Origin: Setaria digitata
Taxonomy: Eukaryota > Nematoda > Chromadorea > Rhabditida > Setariidae
Assembly: GCA_003640385.1 (NCBI GenBank)
Contig: RCAB01000090.1
Coordinates: 116,304 to 180,303 of the forward strand
Direction: 5' to 3'
Length of the DNA: 64,000 bases
In this document: positions 31,801 through 45,235 of the stretch, one piece after another
Layout of the letters: each line of letters opens with the position of its first letter
Numbering within the stretch: the first letter of the stretch is position 1
Notes under the pieces: model-generated
Seen by the model: the letters and a program-made list of their open reading frames with translations, nothing else
The model's database searches: none
What the model was told of the DNA's origin: nothing
Program-made: the position numbers and the translations under genes

Positions 31801-34800
31801 CTGTTAGAAATTGGAAAACGGTTCTCGATGCAACTCTTTCAGGTATGTTAAGGAAAGATCCTAGCAGTAAGCAACACTTGAAAAGTTGTTAACGAGTTGC
31901 TGAATAGTACGGAACATCAGCAGCTTCAAAAAGACTTTCGATGAGACTGAAAAAAGTAAAGATCGAGAAAATACCTGTTTCAAGGTAGAAACCTGATCGA
32001 AACCACAGTCACTGGTGCTATGCACACTGACATCATCGTTCGGTGTCGGCGATTCTGAACCTCCTTCAATTCGCTGCAAAGGTTTCACGTTCTTTGCAAC
32101 GTTGTTAGAAGCAACTAACATGTTGAAAGTGCACTGCTATACACTTCCCTGTTCTTTCGCATGCCACGTTACTTGTATTACTTAGGTCTCGATTTCGAAT
32201 ATTTTTGTAATATTCTTTCCATCTTTTCTAAGGTATTACGAAAAATAGAGAAACAAATTGTATCAGTTGCTTCAGAAACGAATGAGACTTACGTAAGAAA
32301 ACTTGGCATGTCTGGTCGTTAAATTCTGACTTCCATTTGTAATCACAAGTTCATCTCACTAATGTAACTCGTATAATCAAACTTGGGCCAGCTTAATAAT
32401 TATCAAACAGTGAATGACCAGCAAAGTGCTTACTTCACTACTGCTTCCATTGGCTTGCTTGCTGTCCAGTAAACTATTAAAATCAAATTTGGGACGGAAT
32501 TCACCAGACGGACTAGAATGTGACTGGGATGGAAGTAAAATAGACGACTGCACCACTGATGACGGACAATGCGCTACATTAGTGTGATTCGTCTGCGGTG
32601 ATTTCCTGCAAAAGAAATGCAGCAATCAGAAATGTTTGCTAAAACTTTTCTAATGACAATCATCAAGAAAACTTTTCCCTTAGCTAAAATGGATCTTTTT
32701 CTTCGACGTGTCTGCGACGTGAATAAACTTATTCAATCTTTTCTCAGTAATACCTAGCCGATTATCAAAATTGTTCTAATTTGTTTTCAAAGCCGTCTTT
32801 TTTCGCATTATATCAAGCTACTTCAATTTAGCCATGTCTTTATCGTTTTTGCTAACTTATACGTCCTTCTTTTATTGGCTAGGAGATGCAAACAGTCTGG
32901 ACAGAAAAACTCTCCTGGAACTAGACCTTGTTTCACAGAATGCTTTTTTATAGCGTGCACTTCAATTTCAAACGATTCCACTAGTATGACTTCCAGGAAG
33001 ACTCTGCCACAAATAATTTTTTTTTTTTCTTTTATGAAACAATCAAAATTGAAAAATATTATTATTTGTCACTTCAATAAAACCCAAATTATTAATAATA
33101 TTTGTTCATCTGAAACCTAGTAATAAAAAAAAACACTTCCGGAATAAAGGAAAGAATTTGAATTTTCAGTAAATTCATATACAAAGATAGGTTTTCTTGA
33201 TACATAATCAGATAGTGGAGATCAGTTGAAAGATTAATATTAATTCCTACTAATTTTTTTTAATCTAGACAAAGACATACAAATGTATAAATTTTTGATA
33301 TATTAAAAATGAGGTGGCGTCCTTTGGTGGTCCTGCAAATATTTCTCTGTACATTTCTATCCACGACATTCTAATAATTCAGCAAACAAAGAATGATGGG
33401 AGAGGAAAGTCCGCCCTAGTGTCTAGAAACCAGGCTATTTTGATATTAGCGCTAAATAATACAAGTTATATATGATCACACAACTTCATGTCCGACGTGT
33501 TAGACGTTCAAAGAAGGTCGATGTTTACAGCTGCTCCAATTTATGGCCGTTACCTGTTTTATAATATTGGACATCGTTTTGATGTCCTCATGATCAGTTG
33601 TAGTGGTTAGAAGTTTTCGACTTTTAAGAAATTCGGCCACTAAGAGAAAAGTTTTTGGAAGAAAAACACAGATTTTTAACCTATTAGCAGCCCGCTGATT
33701 GGCAAACCAATTACAGATTTGTTGATATGTTACTTTAACATTGTGCCGCCGATAACTGGAACCATTGAGTACATTCATATAATTAATCAGTTTCTGCCGG
33801 GATGGATTGGGATCGGTACGAAACCATCGTTCCAATTTTGGTATTTCCAGTAGGTGATTGAACCTTGTAATATATGGACTGCAAAGATTTTAATCAAGCT
33901 TACTTTTCCATTACAGCGAAAAAAAAACTGTGAATTTGACAATTCAAATTCTTCTTTTGTAGTATACTGTGGAGTAAATTTAAATAATTTGATTAAAATA
34001 AGGAAGAGAAGTTGGCGTACTAGCTTCAGGTGGGCGAGTGTTCTCAAAAGCTGTATTAGGTATTCGGTTATTCACTCCACTTAACAATTGTTAATCTCAC
34101 AAAACTATTGTTTAAAATCCTTGTCACTGGTTGAATTGAATTTAAATTTATTTCTATTTTATTTCATATAGAGCTGATTTGATGACGAAGTTTAGTACGG
34201 TCCCTCAATTTCTCCAAGCCCTTTATAATCTAAAATGTCCAACAGCAAAGGCATTAGGGAAGCGAAGAGTGTCGAAAGTGAATACCGCAATATAAACATC
34301 GATAGCCATACGGCGACGGATAATCCTATTTTATCTTGGAAAGCCACATCACAAATCCATCCCTAACCTAAGCTTGTTTCTCGTGATTTTCTTAAGTTCT
34401 ACTCAGAATTCTCTTATTCTTCTTTCTTCTCCAACGAGACTAAAAAAGAGAAAACAAATTTTATTAATTCCCCACTGTGATTACTTTCATTGAATGCTTC
34501 AAATCTCAATCTGATACGTTAAATTCGATCTTCCTGCTAACACAAAAATATGAAAATGTTGGAGCAATCGTGCTTCTTACAGAAATAGCACATAAAATGA
34601 GCAGATTCTCGGTGGATTTTATGAAGACATATTTAAGACTTCTAGACAGAAGACATTGCTGTGTTGTTTGTCGGAGGAGTAGTTCACTGCTTACCAGCCG
34701 TTAATTAATTGATAAGTTAGAAAGTCTTCACCAATTCTCCCCCAATCGTTCACTTCACAACGCAAGGAGAAGTGCGAAGAGGCAGTGACGCGAGATGCTA

Positions 34801-37800
34801 TTTGCATGAGTGCAGATGTCGACAGCGTGCAGCGTGTTGTTCCTTCTGCTTTCAGCTTCTGTCATGGCGTTGTTGTCGATTCGAGTTGATTCTCTCCGTC
34901 TGATTCCCCAAATACTTTCTGCTACACGGCAGCGAAAGAGCAACTGATTATCAAAACTGTATGCAACTTGCCCTGAAGGAAGCAAGTTTGAAGAAGCAGC
35001 AGGGAGGTGAAAAGGAAGAAAAATGTAGTTGTCGAAGGAACCGTCCAGCCAGATACTCTGATAACATAACGATAGAGACAGGAACGAGTAATACGTTGTG
35101 TTGTGCCCTGTCGCCGATCTGTCCTTCTTGTCATCAACAGCCATTATCTTCTCTCTATCAGTCTGGAAAAGATCCACAGCACAGCTGTAGCATACCTGCA
35201 CAAACCTTATGTCTTGTATCACTTTCATACCGCTTCAGTGTCACCCGTTAATGATGGGTCTTGTTCAGGAAGGATTTGAAGTGACCGGAAATGGCACATT
35301 TATGTTCCACTACCTCAAAGCCGCTATAACTAACACCACTTGTCTTATTACAAATCTATATCTTAGTTAACTTGGAATACTTCATAAAATGTAATGCGCC
35401 TATCCATATCTCACTTCTTTCTCTTTTCCTTTTTTTTTTGACGTCGGTTGCAGGAAGAACTGGTTCTACCATTTTTTGCTTCCACAAATTTTTGAGATTC
35501 TTATCAGATGCTGTTCCAATTACGTAAACTGGATAGGAAATTTTAGCAGATAAAGCAAAAGAGTCAAAAAGATTGGAAGAAGTGGTAAATAAAACAATCT
35601 GATGATAGAGGGAAACTACCGAAAACCAGTTCTCGATTCTCCATTTATCATATCCATCTTACCCTTCTCCTTAACTTCTTTAACAACTTTTTGCTGCTGC
35701 TGCTGCTGCTGCTGCTTGAAAAGGATCACAGTTTCGAAATTTCCTTCTCACATCGTTACTTCTAATTAATAATTTATAGGTATCATTTCAGAAAGTACAG
35801 TTATGATACTTGATGAAACAATCAAATCCAATCTGGAACAGTATTAAATTGTCTGACTGTAATGTAAAAAGACATGAAAAACTCTTTCACAAGCTGCAGA
35901 CTACATTTGAGCAGTATTATAAAGGTAGGTGAAATGGAAGAAGATATAGAAAATAAGTGGCTGCTGTATCGAATACTTAATAAAAGAAAAAGAGTTGTTC
36001 CCCAACCTTACAAATTTGTTCAAGCAATTCGATTTAGTCGAGAGCGGAGAGGTGTTGATTGTTGATTGGTAGGGTTGGCGATGATGGTGATGGATGGATG
36101 TGATGCATAAATTTCTGCACCTCTCTGTATGGATGATGAGGAATGATGGTGTAGCTGGACAGGAATAATGTATGAGAATGGAAGTTTCCGAAAAGCTCAG
36201 AGAGATAGTAATTCACCGACAACTTCCCAAGCTTCCAGATCAACAGACAAAAAGCTATTCAACTTTCGTCTACAATTTGGCAAACGTAAATTGTATGTGT
36301 TTCCATATTGGATACAATATATTTTTTTGAAGATTATTTCAAAGTATCGAGATCGTAGTAAGGATGCAGCAACGAGAGTGGTTGCGATATTTCCACGATT
36401 TGGATCTATATTTATCATCCAGACTAGAATCCGACTTAAAACGAAGCTAACAGTACAATTTGTGGCTTATCGAGACGAATAAATGAACAGCAAGTGTATA
36501 TGGTGTGTTTGAAAAGAGAATCCTTTATTCTCTTCTTTTACCTAACTTTAAATCAACTAAGTACACAACCGACTTTATTCCTACCCTAATTTCTTAATAC
36601 TACCTACTCTCCCTCCCAGCTTCCACTTTCACTTTGCTGTCTTCAGCCGCCACAAAATTATTGAGCTAGTAAGCAAGCCAGCTTAAGCTAAGACTCTTGA
36701 CACAACTACTTTTAAATTCTAAATGCATACAAAAGAACATCCGTGAAGCTAAAACTCCGTTCTTCTATTCACTAACCTCTCCATACCTGCATCAGATCGT
36801 CTTTAGCCCATATTTGTGATAATCAGTGCAATTGTAAAAAGAAAGGATTGTTAAATCAATGATTTTGAATAAACCACAAAAAAAGTGCAGAAATACTGAA
36901 GTAACGAGAGAGTCATCAAGGAGATCGGAGATTCAATAACGCAAGATTTCCTTAGCATATCCATATTCATACCTCTTCATTTGATCCCCACTTCAGCAAT
37001 GCAGTACCCTACCTACAAAACGAGCTATCCTGGTTAAAAATTCTCACACTCAAAAAGGTGGGAAGGTGAATGAGGTTTGTGATGACCTAGTTCGTACTTT
37101 ATTCTGTAGATTATTTATTATGTGTATATTGCATGAGCTATTACATATTTTGTATCTTGGTGAAGCCTCCTTAGTTCTTATCGATAGCTGAACTTTAGGG
37201 AAGCAATCATTAGGGCCGGAAACAGCTGCAAAAATCTGACAGTATGCAGACATTTCAAGAGATTATGCATAACTGCTTAAAATGCATATTACATACATAT
37301 CATGGAAATGATTAGTAGGAGCTACAAATTAAGAAAGCAAAAAATGGCGATGAATCAGCCTTTGATTTTCTGAAAAAAAAAAAAAAAAAACTCAAAAATA
37401 ATATCTTTCAGAATGCTAAGGAGTCAAGGACAAAACAGTGGCTTGAATTTATTCCTCAGATTCATCTTCTCCTTGGGAAACTTGCATAATATTTGCAATG
37501 AAAGCAGCATAAGATAAAGGAAGTGAAAGCTACTTCGCCATCCAGGAGATTACTACTGAAGAAATGTATGATATCGTGATTCAACGAGAGAGAAGTTCGA
37601 AAAACTATAGCTGGAGGAGCTATGTGACTTTTTGACTGAACAGACAAATATCCATAGGGATTTAAAGGCAGTTCCTTACAACTGCTATAAGAAGAGTTCA
37701 ATAAGAGAAAGTAAACTCTTTCACTATAAGAATAATTCCAATCGGCAAATGAAAAACAACTGTGCTTTCAGAGTCCATGAATATTAGGAGCTTGAAAAGG

Positions 37801-40800
37801 AATGAATAAAAGTCAAGGTGCATTTATGGGATTCTGATGTTCAAGGGCTTAAGTACGTGAGTAACTCTGTTAAGCAAATACCTTTATGGATAGTACGCCA
37901 ACAACGCCTTTAAATGCTCAAATGACGATAATCAATAGGAGAAGGAGAAGAAACAAAATGTAACCTTTTTCTATCTGTATGGTTATCGTCCAGTTGTTCC
38001 AACCACTCATTAATTGCCTGAATTTGATCAAAATTGAGCATCGAGGGTTCATCACCGGCAACTACTTGTAATATCAGATCCTGAAGGAACCAACTCGGCT
38101 AGTGAACGTTGAAGAAGGATAGTAAAAATGCGAAGACTAGAGGAATAGTGAACGGCATCATCGTCAACACTCCTCATTGTTTTACTTTACTTCCTGCGAT
38201 TACAAGTAAGACAAGATCATTTAACAGCAGAAAAGATTAAATACCTTTGCAATAGGAAGAAAAATCCTTTGTCATAATTAACCTTAATTTGCTGATTATC
38301 AACAGTAGAAAGGATGTGTGGTTGTTTTGAAATGGCTGCTTTAAGAAGTCGTTGCCTGAGATCCGATATACACTGTGAACTGGACGCATCTGTTGAGGAC
38401 CTGCAGTATAATTTTGCAGAAGTTTCACTTTTCATCGATGGAGACTGTCAGTATAGTGAGGTTGCTTATTGGAACATGGTTGGTTATTTCTATTCCTGTT
38501 GCTTTATGGGTCACATCAAAGGCTCAGAAAATGATCCTTTCAAGTTGAGAAATAGAAGGACTTCTGTCAAATTTCTCAGAATGACAAATATTTTCCACTC
38601 GAGAATCTGAAGTCTGAGGACTTGTCAGGAGTTTCAGAATGCTCTAGCTTCAGATTCCGCGTGATGTTCTGGTCAATGCCATGCACCTACACCGTTGATA
38701 TTTGCATCTGCTATGTGAATAAAGAATGTGCATGCTACAAGGAGTAGTTAGATCGAGCTCTGATGCTCCACCGGTCAAGGCTGAACAGAGTGAAATGGCA
38801 CGACAACAGACATACACAGAGGTGACTGTTTATCTGCGCTGGATAAACGCCGTTGCTATTGTAAACAGTTGCTAAATGTCGACCGAATGGACCAGAAACC
38901 GCTCGAGCTAGTCTGTTTCTTTCTGGTTGGCGAGAGGAACAAAGCTTCGCGAGCATTCTTTCTGTCCAGATCGGAAGTCTGGATGGACAGGTGATTCATG
39001 GGGAAGTCTTTCTGTGGGTATTTCTCCCTTCAGATCAGAATGAATTTGAAGCTGCTGTCATCCCTTCTAGACGGAAACTGGAACCCGTCTCCTCTCACAT
39101 CAGATCCGTTCAAAAACGAGTACTTGATCTTCCCCAGTGCTGGTGACATCCTCAAGACAACAACCTCTGTCCAGCTGACCCTTTGATCCTGACCTATCCT
39201 ATCGTTATCCTGTTTTAGTCCATCTTAAATCAAGATCAATCACAATCCAGCCTAGGGGTATTTTTAGCGCATGAGAAACTATTGGGGGCAAAAGTCATTT
39301 CTAACTGCCCGTTGCAATAAAGATAAAACTTACCTTAATATTGAATATTTATAGTCCATTACAAAAAGACGAAACAATGCTCTATATAAATCAAAGCATA
39401 ATGAGATCCAAATATTTTTTAAAACTTTGAGAAACTTGAAAAGCAGAAATAACGAACTGCTTCGTTAAAATTTTTAGAGTGATATGATTGCTGATATCCT
39501 TGAGCAACGATTCCACCGTATCGTCTAAATTATCCGTAATCTGATCGAATGGCAACGCTTTCCAATTTGCTACTTGTACCAATCCTGCAATTTTTACTTC
39601 CTTGCCAAATGAGAAAGCAGCAGAAATGGAAGTTATCAGTGATATGAAAGAGCCAAAAAAGAAAAGACTGTCTTGCTCTGTTGTGGAAAAATTAAATTTT
39701 GCAAGAAGCAAATATGTGGATGACGTCATTTGATCATTTTTTGATTTGGTCAGTTGCAACCCATTAATCAATATCATTCATTTAAAAGCACTTTATCAGT
39801 TCAGCATTTAATTAAAGTCCCGTTGAGCAGAAAAATCACTCCTTTCTCTCTCCACTTCAAACACCGCGAGCCAGTGGCACTTTACAGCAAACAAAATTTT
39901 TGATCCCAGGCTTACTTCGTCTCATCCTTCCCTTCATTCTGTTCAAGCGGAATGTTTGTCTTGTAAGGTGGTGAATTAGCTACAGTAGTTTGTATGTTTG
40001 CATCGGGTTAGTGATTAGATGAGGATGTGTTGTGCTCTCTTATTCTTTCTATGCTCCACGTGATTATTCAACCCTTATCAGCTTATCACAATTAATATAA
40101 TCATTGCTGTCATCGCCATAACGATGATCATCCATCCGTCCTATAAAGACAACATAACTAGAAGCCGATCCATTTCCTACCTCTTTCTTATCAGTTAGCA
40201 TATGCTTTCCTTCTCTTCCTTAAAATTTGTTTGCACTGAGCAATACCTTACCACCATCACTTTAATTTTATCTCCCCACAAATGATAAATAAAGGGAAAA
40301 ATCTTTGGCAGACTTGATAAACAATCCACGAATAAACACAGGGACGTTCAAGATGCAATCATGCCTTTCTTTACGATGGAACATCAACTCTCATTGAACT
40401 TAACTCGATGTATAGAAAAAAAAGAAGCCTTTTATTCTAGTAGTGAAACTTCCTTGGAAAGGAATCTACCTAGATCAAGATGAAAAAGAGGAAATGTTCT
40501 TGTTTGCAAAGCATTTGAAGTGTGATTCAAATTTCGAATCCTCTCAACAGAAATTAGAGCTAGATCGGCTTTCGATGTAAACCGTTGTGATGAAATAAAA
40601 CAAAATAAGCGAAATAAAGTTCAGAGAGTTTATTGAAATTTCAATGCATTTAATCTTTCTCTTTCCTTCAACTAAATCGCAAATCCGTTTTTCTTGGAAT
40701 GTTCAATTTTCATTTTAATATGGCTTGGTTTCTGTTACTTTGCCAAAGACTCTCCTGCCTGTTTTTGGCGACATCAAGGATTAAAAGGACTTTCGCTGCA

Positions 40801-43800
40801 GCACTGTTGTAATCTTGTTTAGTACGTTACGCCCTAAATGCAATTTCAACAAACATCTCAATTACTCCCTTTCTGCCCATTTCTTTTCTTGAAAGGGAAA
40901 TATGAATGGAGAAATGAAGTGAAGTTTTCAGTTACTGAATATACGGTGCGCACATGCACATGGCTGTGCTAACCAGTTAGAGTCTTCCAAGTTATTCGGA
41001 CTGAGTTATGTAAAATTCAAAGACAGAAGAGAAAACATGTTTGTGATGGATTTGGATTGCCTGCAAGTAATTGCAGTCGTTGTGATGTGTTATTATCAGA
41101 TGACACTAGAAGGGTGATATTGTACTTAGAAGGTGGTACTTTTTATGATAACACTGATAAATTGATAACTTATTTTGTTGCATTTCTCCTAGAAAGAAGA
41201 CAAGGTACAGCAACACTTTCTTTATAGGACCCATCGAGAAATTGTGATTTTGACGGGTGACGGTACCTTCCTTCAGTGTTTATTGTTTAAGAGTTCTCCC
41301 GCTAAGATATATTTCCTAGTGGTATCCTTCCCCCGGTTTTTTCCTACTCTTCCATGTCTCCAACTCATTCCAATTAATAACTTGTTTTAAGGAATAAGCA
41401 CCCTACCAACTGCCCTCCCCTTTCCTCTTGCCGTTCTGGAATAAGCACTTCAAAGAAGACAACACCTCTTTACCGGAACTCTTTTCAGCACCGTCCTTGA
41501 TATTACTTTTTTTCTCTACTTTCACTAAAATTCTCCACAAAACCACAAAACAGGTCCACTTTCTTATTTTCAAATCGCAACGATCTTCGTCATCGTTAGA
41601 TGAAGCAATAAAAATTCAAGGTGCATTAACAACACCGTTTCTCCACATTTCAGTTCTTTCTCACTGAGCTCAAAAAGAGTCGAAAGCATTATGCATTGAT
41701 AGCTTAATAGAAGTTTTTTTCTAATTAGATGAAATAGACAAAATGCAAGTTGTAAAAAACATTTCTATATTTTAATCAGGGCTAAAAACTATATCACTGT
41801 TTTGATACAATCGTGGAAGTCAGTTTAGTTGTCCCTCGGCAGTTCTGAAATAATTTGGCAACTGAAGAAAGCTTAGTATCAACTTTAGCTATTTAAGGAA
41901 TATATATTATTCTGGTAAGATTAAATGATAGTGTCATTTTGTATTTGGTATCACTGCAGTTGGTGTATATATATATATACATATATATCAATCAGATATA
42001 TATATATATAACATATATATCAATCAGCAGATACATATATATATATATCATATATATATATATATATGTATCTGCTTGATCCGTTCTCGTGATTGTTAAC
42101 CGAACACAGGGCCCTGGTGTAATAAAATATGTTGTATCTTTCCAGTATCTTTACAGCGCAGATAAGGATAAGAATTAAAAGAAAGAGGAAAAGTGTCGTG
42201 AAGAATATGTCAAAGATAATTAGCGACAACAAATCCTCCTTGACAGAAAAGAAAAAAGGTAGAAAGATAAAGTGAGAAGGGATATGACGGGGTGATCGAC
42301 CGGTGAATGGTAGTGGTACTAAGAGACAAAGTAACTGAATGAAACAGTCAGGTATGCTAGCAAGGTCAAACGACAAAGTAGGGTAAAGTATCGGATAAAC
42401 TCAGTAATTATTGTTTAAAATGAATTCTAAAAAAATTTACAAAAAATTGGAGGAGAAAGGAAAAATTAGATTACCCCTTGTTGCTTCTACCTCTGTTCTT
42501 CGAAATCCAATTGTGCTCGAACTTCAAAAAAGTCTGCAATGCAATAGAAGATTTTGAGAATTTTTCCAAATCACATGTCTCTTCTTTACAATTCCACAAA
42601 CAGCAGATGACCTTGACAAAAATGGCAGCACATCGGCGATGCCAAGGTGAAGCCGCCGATAGGATTGAAGATATATGCGTAGTATAAAAGAAAAAAGATA
42701 ATTTGAATCAAGGTTTCAATTTTTAATTCTGCAATTTCTGATCCTTCTAACTTAAAACGATCACTGGAACAATAACATTAATTGAAATAGCTCAGTTGCA
42801 TCTGGAAGCGTTGTAAGAGTTCGAGAGAATCAAAATACTGAAATAATAATTGTACGCAGATAACATTTAAACTTTTGCATGATTTGTGATTCTTTTCATT
42901 CATCAACAAATTTTAAAAGCAGATAAAAATGAAAATGCCACAAAGAATGGAAGAAGTCTGTGCGAACTTTCTTATTTGCTTTTTATCTTATGATTTCAAA
43001 AATGAAAACTTGTAATAACGCATAAGCCAACACTTTAGTTTACAACCTCTGAATTTAACCTTAGTGCTATTGCGAAGTCTAATCCTGAAAGCTAATTTGT
43101 TTTTTTTTTCCTTTTTTAATTTGTGAGAAATGCAGAAAGGAGTGAAACTATTACTAAGCTCAATTTCATTATTTCAGTCACTGAATCTGACTCTGTATCT
43201 TAGACGACATTTAATGAGACATCACTATTCATGTCAAATAACACTGCACACCAGTTAGGTTAGGTGTCCAAAGAATTAGACTTCTAAGAAAGATTTAGAA
43301 AAAGTTTCAATCCCTCACAATCAAAAATATATTTCGGTCTTAACCTCTGACTCTTTGATTAAATCCATTACAGAACTTCAACAGTTTGGCAAAGAATTTG
43401 CAATCAAATAATCTGATTCTCTCTCTCATTATCTTTTTCGCTCTCTGTCTCCCCCTCCTCCTCTCTCTCTCTCCCTTTTGTTCTTTCTTCTGTTATTCCA
43501 TCATTCATTCTATAAAAAGCAAATTCAAGGATAAATGGAATAGTATGCATAGTGCTTGTCACAGCGACTTTATCATCATCTCAGATCGCGGAAATCACCT
43601 GATTCACCTTGAAAAATGTAAAGTCTGTAGCAGGAGTCTTTCCTTTTCTCCTCGAAAGCAGCGTTTTAGCCCCAGCGACAACCTCCTCTACAGATAACGA
43701 TGGCTACGAAACTTTTAAAAACTTCCAAATTGGATGCACTGGGAGGGAGCGACAGGCGTAAATATACCTGTTCTTCAGTGTTAAGCAAGTAATGAGATTG

Positions 43801-45235
43801 AAAATTTAATGCACAGATCTCATCTTTTTCGACAGCCATACAGCAGCCAGCGAAGTTTTTTTTCAAGGGCATTTCCGAAAATTTTCACTAACTTTCGACA
43901 TCGAAAGATGGAAAAACGGATTCATCATCTAATTTATTGACTGAGTGGTGCAACAGATTGGAGAATGATTGTACTGTTATAATGGCATTAATGACAACAG
44001 TGCTTGATTACTGATCAAGGCAACTACAGCGATTATGACTGGATGAGTAAGTATGGGAATTAGTTTATTAATATGTACGTCCAGCTTTATGTTAGAATTT
44101 TAGTAGTCATTTCATCTCTTTAAAGAATTTCTTTTTTCACTCTTGATGAAATACTGATAATAATAACGGTAACACACTAAAATTAAAACGAAGAAAATGA
44201 GTTTTCAATGTGACCAGATAGTAAAGGCTCTCTTTTTTAAAATTGCAAAACAAGGGAAGATTGACGAATGGCTACGAGGGAAAAAGGGAAGTACTGAAGT
44301 GCGAACTTTGAACTACAAAATAATTAAAGTATAATTCCTTGTACCTATTTCAATTAATCAGAAGCAAAATGTGCTTGAAAATTTATGGATGAAGATGTTG
44401 CGAAGATAAATAAAAATTAATTATTAATTAGCCAATAATAATTGGAAGTGGGATAATTGAGTAAATATGCGATAATAATATTGAAAGAACAGAATGGCAG
44501 AAACCATTTTTTTCCAGAAACCTTTCTTCTCATGAATTCTAATTTGTGCTTGAATTTAAAATTAAGTAAAAAATAAAAAGCATTGAAATGTAAGTGCTAT
44601 GAAAAAAATAAAAATAGCTGCAGATTGACACTTAATTTTGATGGGGAAATTGAAATCCCAGTTAATCTATGCTTGAATCATTTTCCAGGGACGACAAGCA
44701 TGCAGAATAGCTTTTAGCCTCTTTCAAAGGATTATGCTTAACATAAACCTCAGCTTGCTACTGTTACTGCCAGGAGATGTAGTTTCTGGCTTGGATTTAG
44801 GCAGCACTAGGGATAACATTAGATAAGCTTGGTCTGTATGATTGCTTAAAGAAGTGACAAGCAATGAAATATATTTTAGAGCGAGAGATGCTACAAATCA
44901 TTGGTGAAACGGCATGAATAATATACTTTTCGGAAAAGCTACAACAAATGTCACATGCAGTCTGAATGTTTTTTGGCGCAGTTGAATTAAAGGTCACCTT
45001 TTGAATTGACGGCTAGTTGTGGCATGCCTAAAGCACTAAGCACTGTATCGACCAACTGACTGAGCAGCGTGGCACCGGAGACAATTGCGTAGGAATCGAC
45101 AAGCATATGGCCATCACGTGCGCACGTGAGGCAGTGTTGTGGCCGAACTGATTCAACTACAACACGCACCGGGAACATACTCATGTTGAGCGGGATTCTG
45201 AATCCTTTTGAGCAGTTCACAGGAAATCCAGCTTT
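31259..45235 (-). CDS. dve-1: DVE-1/SATB-family double homeodomain transcription factor, 5' exons missing
   Basis: Defective-proventriculus/SATB class chromatin regulator. C. elegans DVE-1 acts with UBL-5 in the mitochondrial unfolded protein response. Exons: 45235-44998, 39584-39454, 38444-38283, 38080-37965, 34079-34021, an unresolved link, 33878-33681, 32605-32434, 32073-31975, 31800-31531, 31411-31259. Domains in order: a ULD/COMPASS ubiquitin-like fold ([11 protein letters not shown] through [14 protein letters not shown]), a CUT-like helical domain ([19 protein letters not shown]), homeodomain 1 ([10 protein letters not shown]), a Ser/Gly/Asn-rich linker, and homeodomain 2 ([14 protein letters not shown]), ending 13 residues later. 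Introns of 5.4 and 3.9 kb contrast with the compact neighbours. Exon 45235-44998 begins at a splice acceptor, so the true start lies upstream and was not found. Phases around 34021/33878 need one more small exon. Confidence 0.88.
33681..33878 (-). other. dve-1: Homeodomain 1 exon of dve-1
   Basis: A single exon codes [14 protein letters not shown], helix 2 [13 protein letters not shown], a long turn and helix 3 [15 protein letters not shown]. It has the same ten-residue excess as homeodomain 2, but helix 3 carries Ala in place of the usual residue 50 and NQRAANR instead of NRRxKxK. The DNA-base contacts are therefore likely to differ from homeodomain 2. Confidence 0.88.
34080..37964 (-). other. 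Long dve-1 intron
   Basis: About 3.9 kb between the CUT-like exon and the exon before homeodomain 1. It contains the candidate polyglutamine exon and a GC-richer block at about 34755-35228 that is open for 157 codons on the gene strand without a recognisable domain. No repeat family was identified. Confidence 0.55.
35663..35714 (-). other. Candidate polyglutamine exon in a dve-1 intron
   Basis: A (CTG)n run on the plus strand at 35692-35716 reads as eight Gln codons on the coding strand, followed by KVVKEVKEK. It is bracketed by TTTTCAAG on the 5' side and a strong AAGG|GTAAGA donor on the 3' side. Its phases do not fit directly between the flanking exons chosen here, so it may belong to another isoform or be non-coding. 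Confidence 0.3.
37965..38444 (-). other. dve-1: CUT-like domain exons of dve-1
   Basis: Exons 38444-38283 and 38080-37965 code [34 protein letters not shown] and [15 protein letters not shown]. Helix lengths and order follow the CUTL segment of SATB1 (ALKDLL ... SIVNSTYY ... EFGRWYKHF). The start at 38444 (acceptor CTGACAG) is preferred because it keeps phase 0 with the ULD exon. Confidence 0.75.
38816..38956 (-). other. Candidate extra exon between ULD and CUT-like exons
   Basis: A GC-richer open stretch on the gene strand reads [18 protein letters not shown] and continues to a CTGT|GTATGTC donor at 38816. It lies inside the 1-kb intron between exons 39584-39454 and 38444-38283. Acceptor-like CATCCAG and GGACAG sites lie just upstream, at about 38966-38983. 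It may be an alternative first exon, a cassette exon or chance. Confidence 0.3.
42026..42076. repeat. Perfect 23-bp AT hairpin in a dve-1 intron
   Basis: Arms beginning AGCAGATACATATATATATA pair base for base over 23 bp with a 5-nt loop. It follows two copies of ACATATATATCAATCAG at about 41980 and 42011, so the tract is a locally expanded AT repeat with a true inverted core. Confidence 0.85.
43417..43476. repeat. CT-rich simple repeat
   Basis: Pyrimidine tract of CTCTCT and CCCTCCTCC units within the large dve-1 intron. Confidence 0.85.

Larger units (their letters stand above)
39454..45235 (-). other. dve-1: Ubiquitin-like (ULD/COMPASS) exons of dve-1 and their 5.4-kb intron
   Basis: Exon 45235-44998 ends AVNSKG. 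Exon 39584-39454 continues [18 protein letters not shown] and [16 protein letters not shown]. The splice falls inside the strand that reads AKGLIQVGKWNPVPL in SATB1, so the two exons form one fold. In SATB proteins this ULD mediates oligomerisation. The intron 39585-44997 holds AT hairpins near 42 kb and a CT tract at 43417-43476; no gene was supported inside it. Confidence 0.85.
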
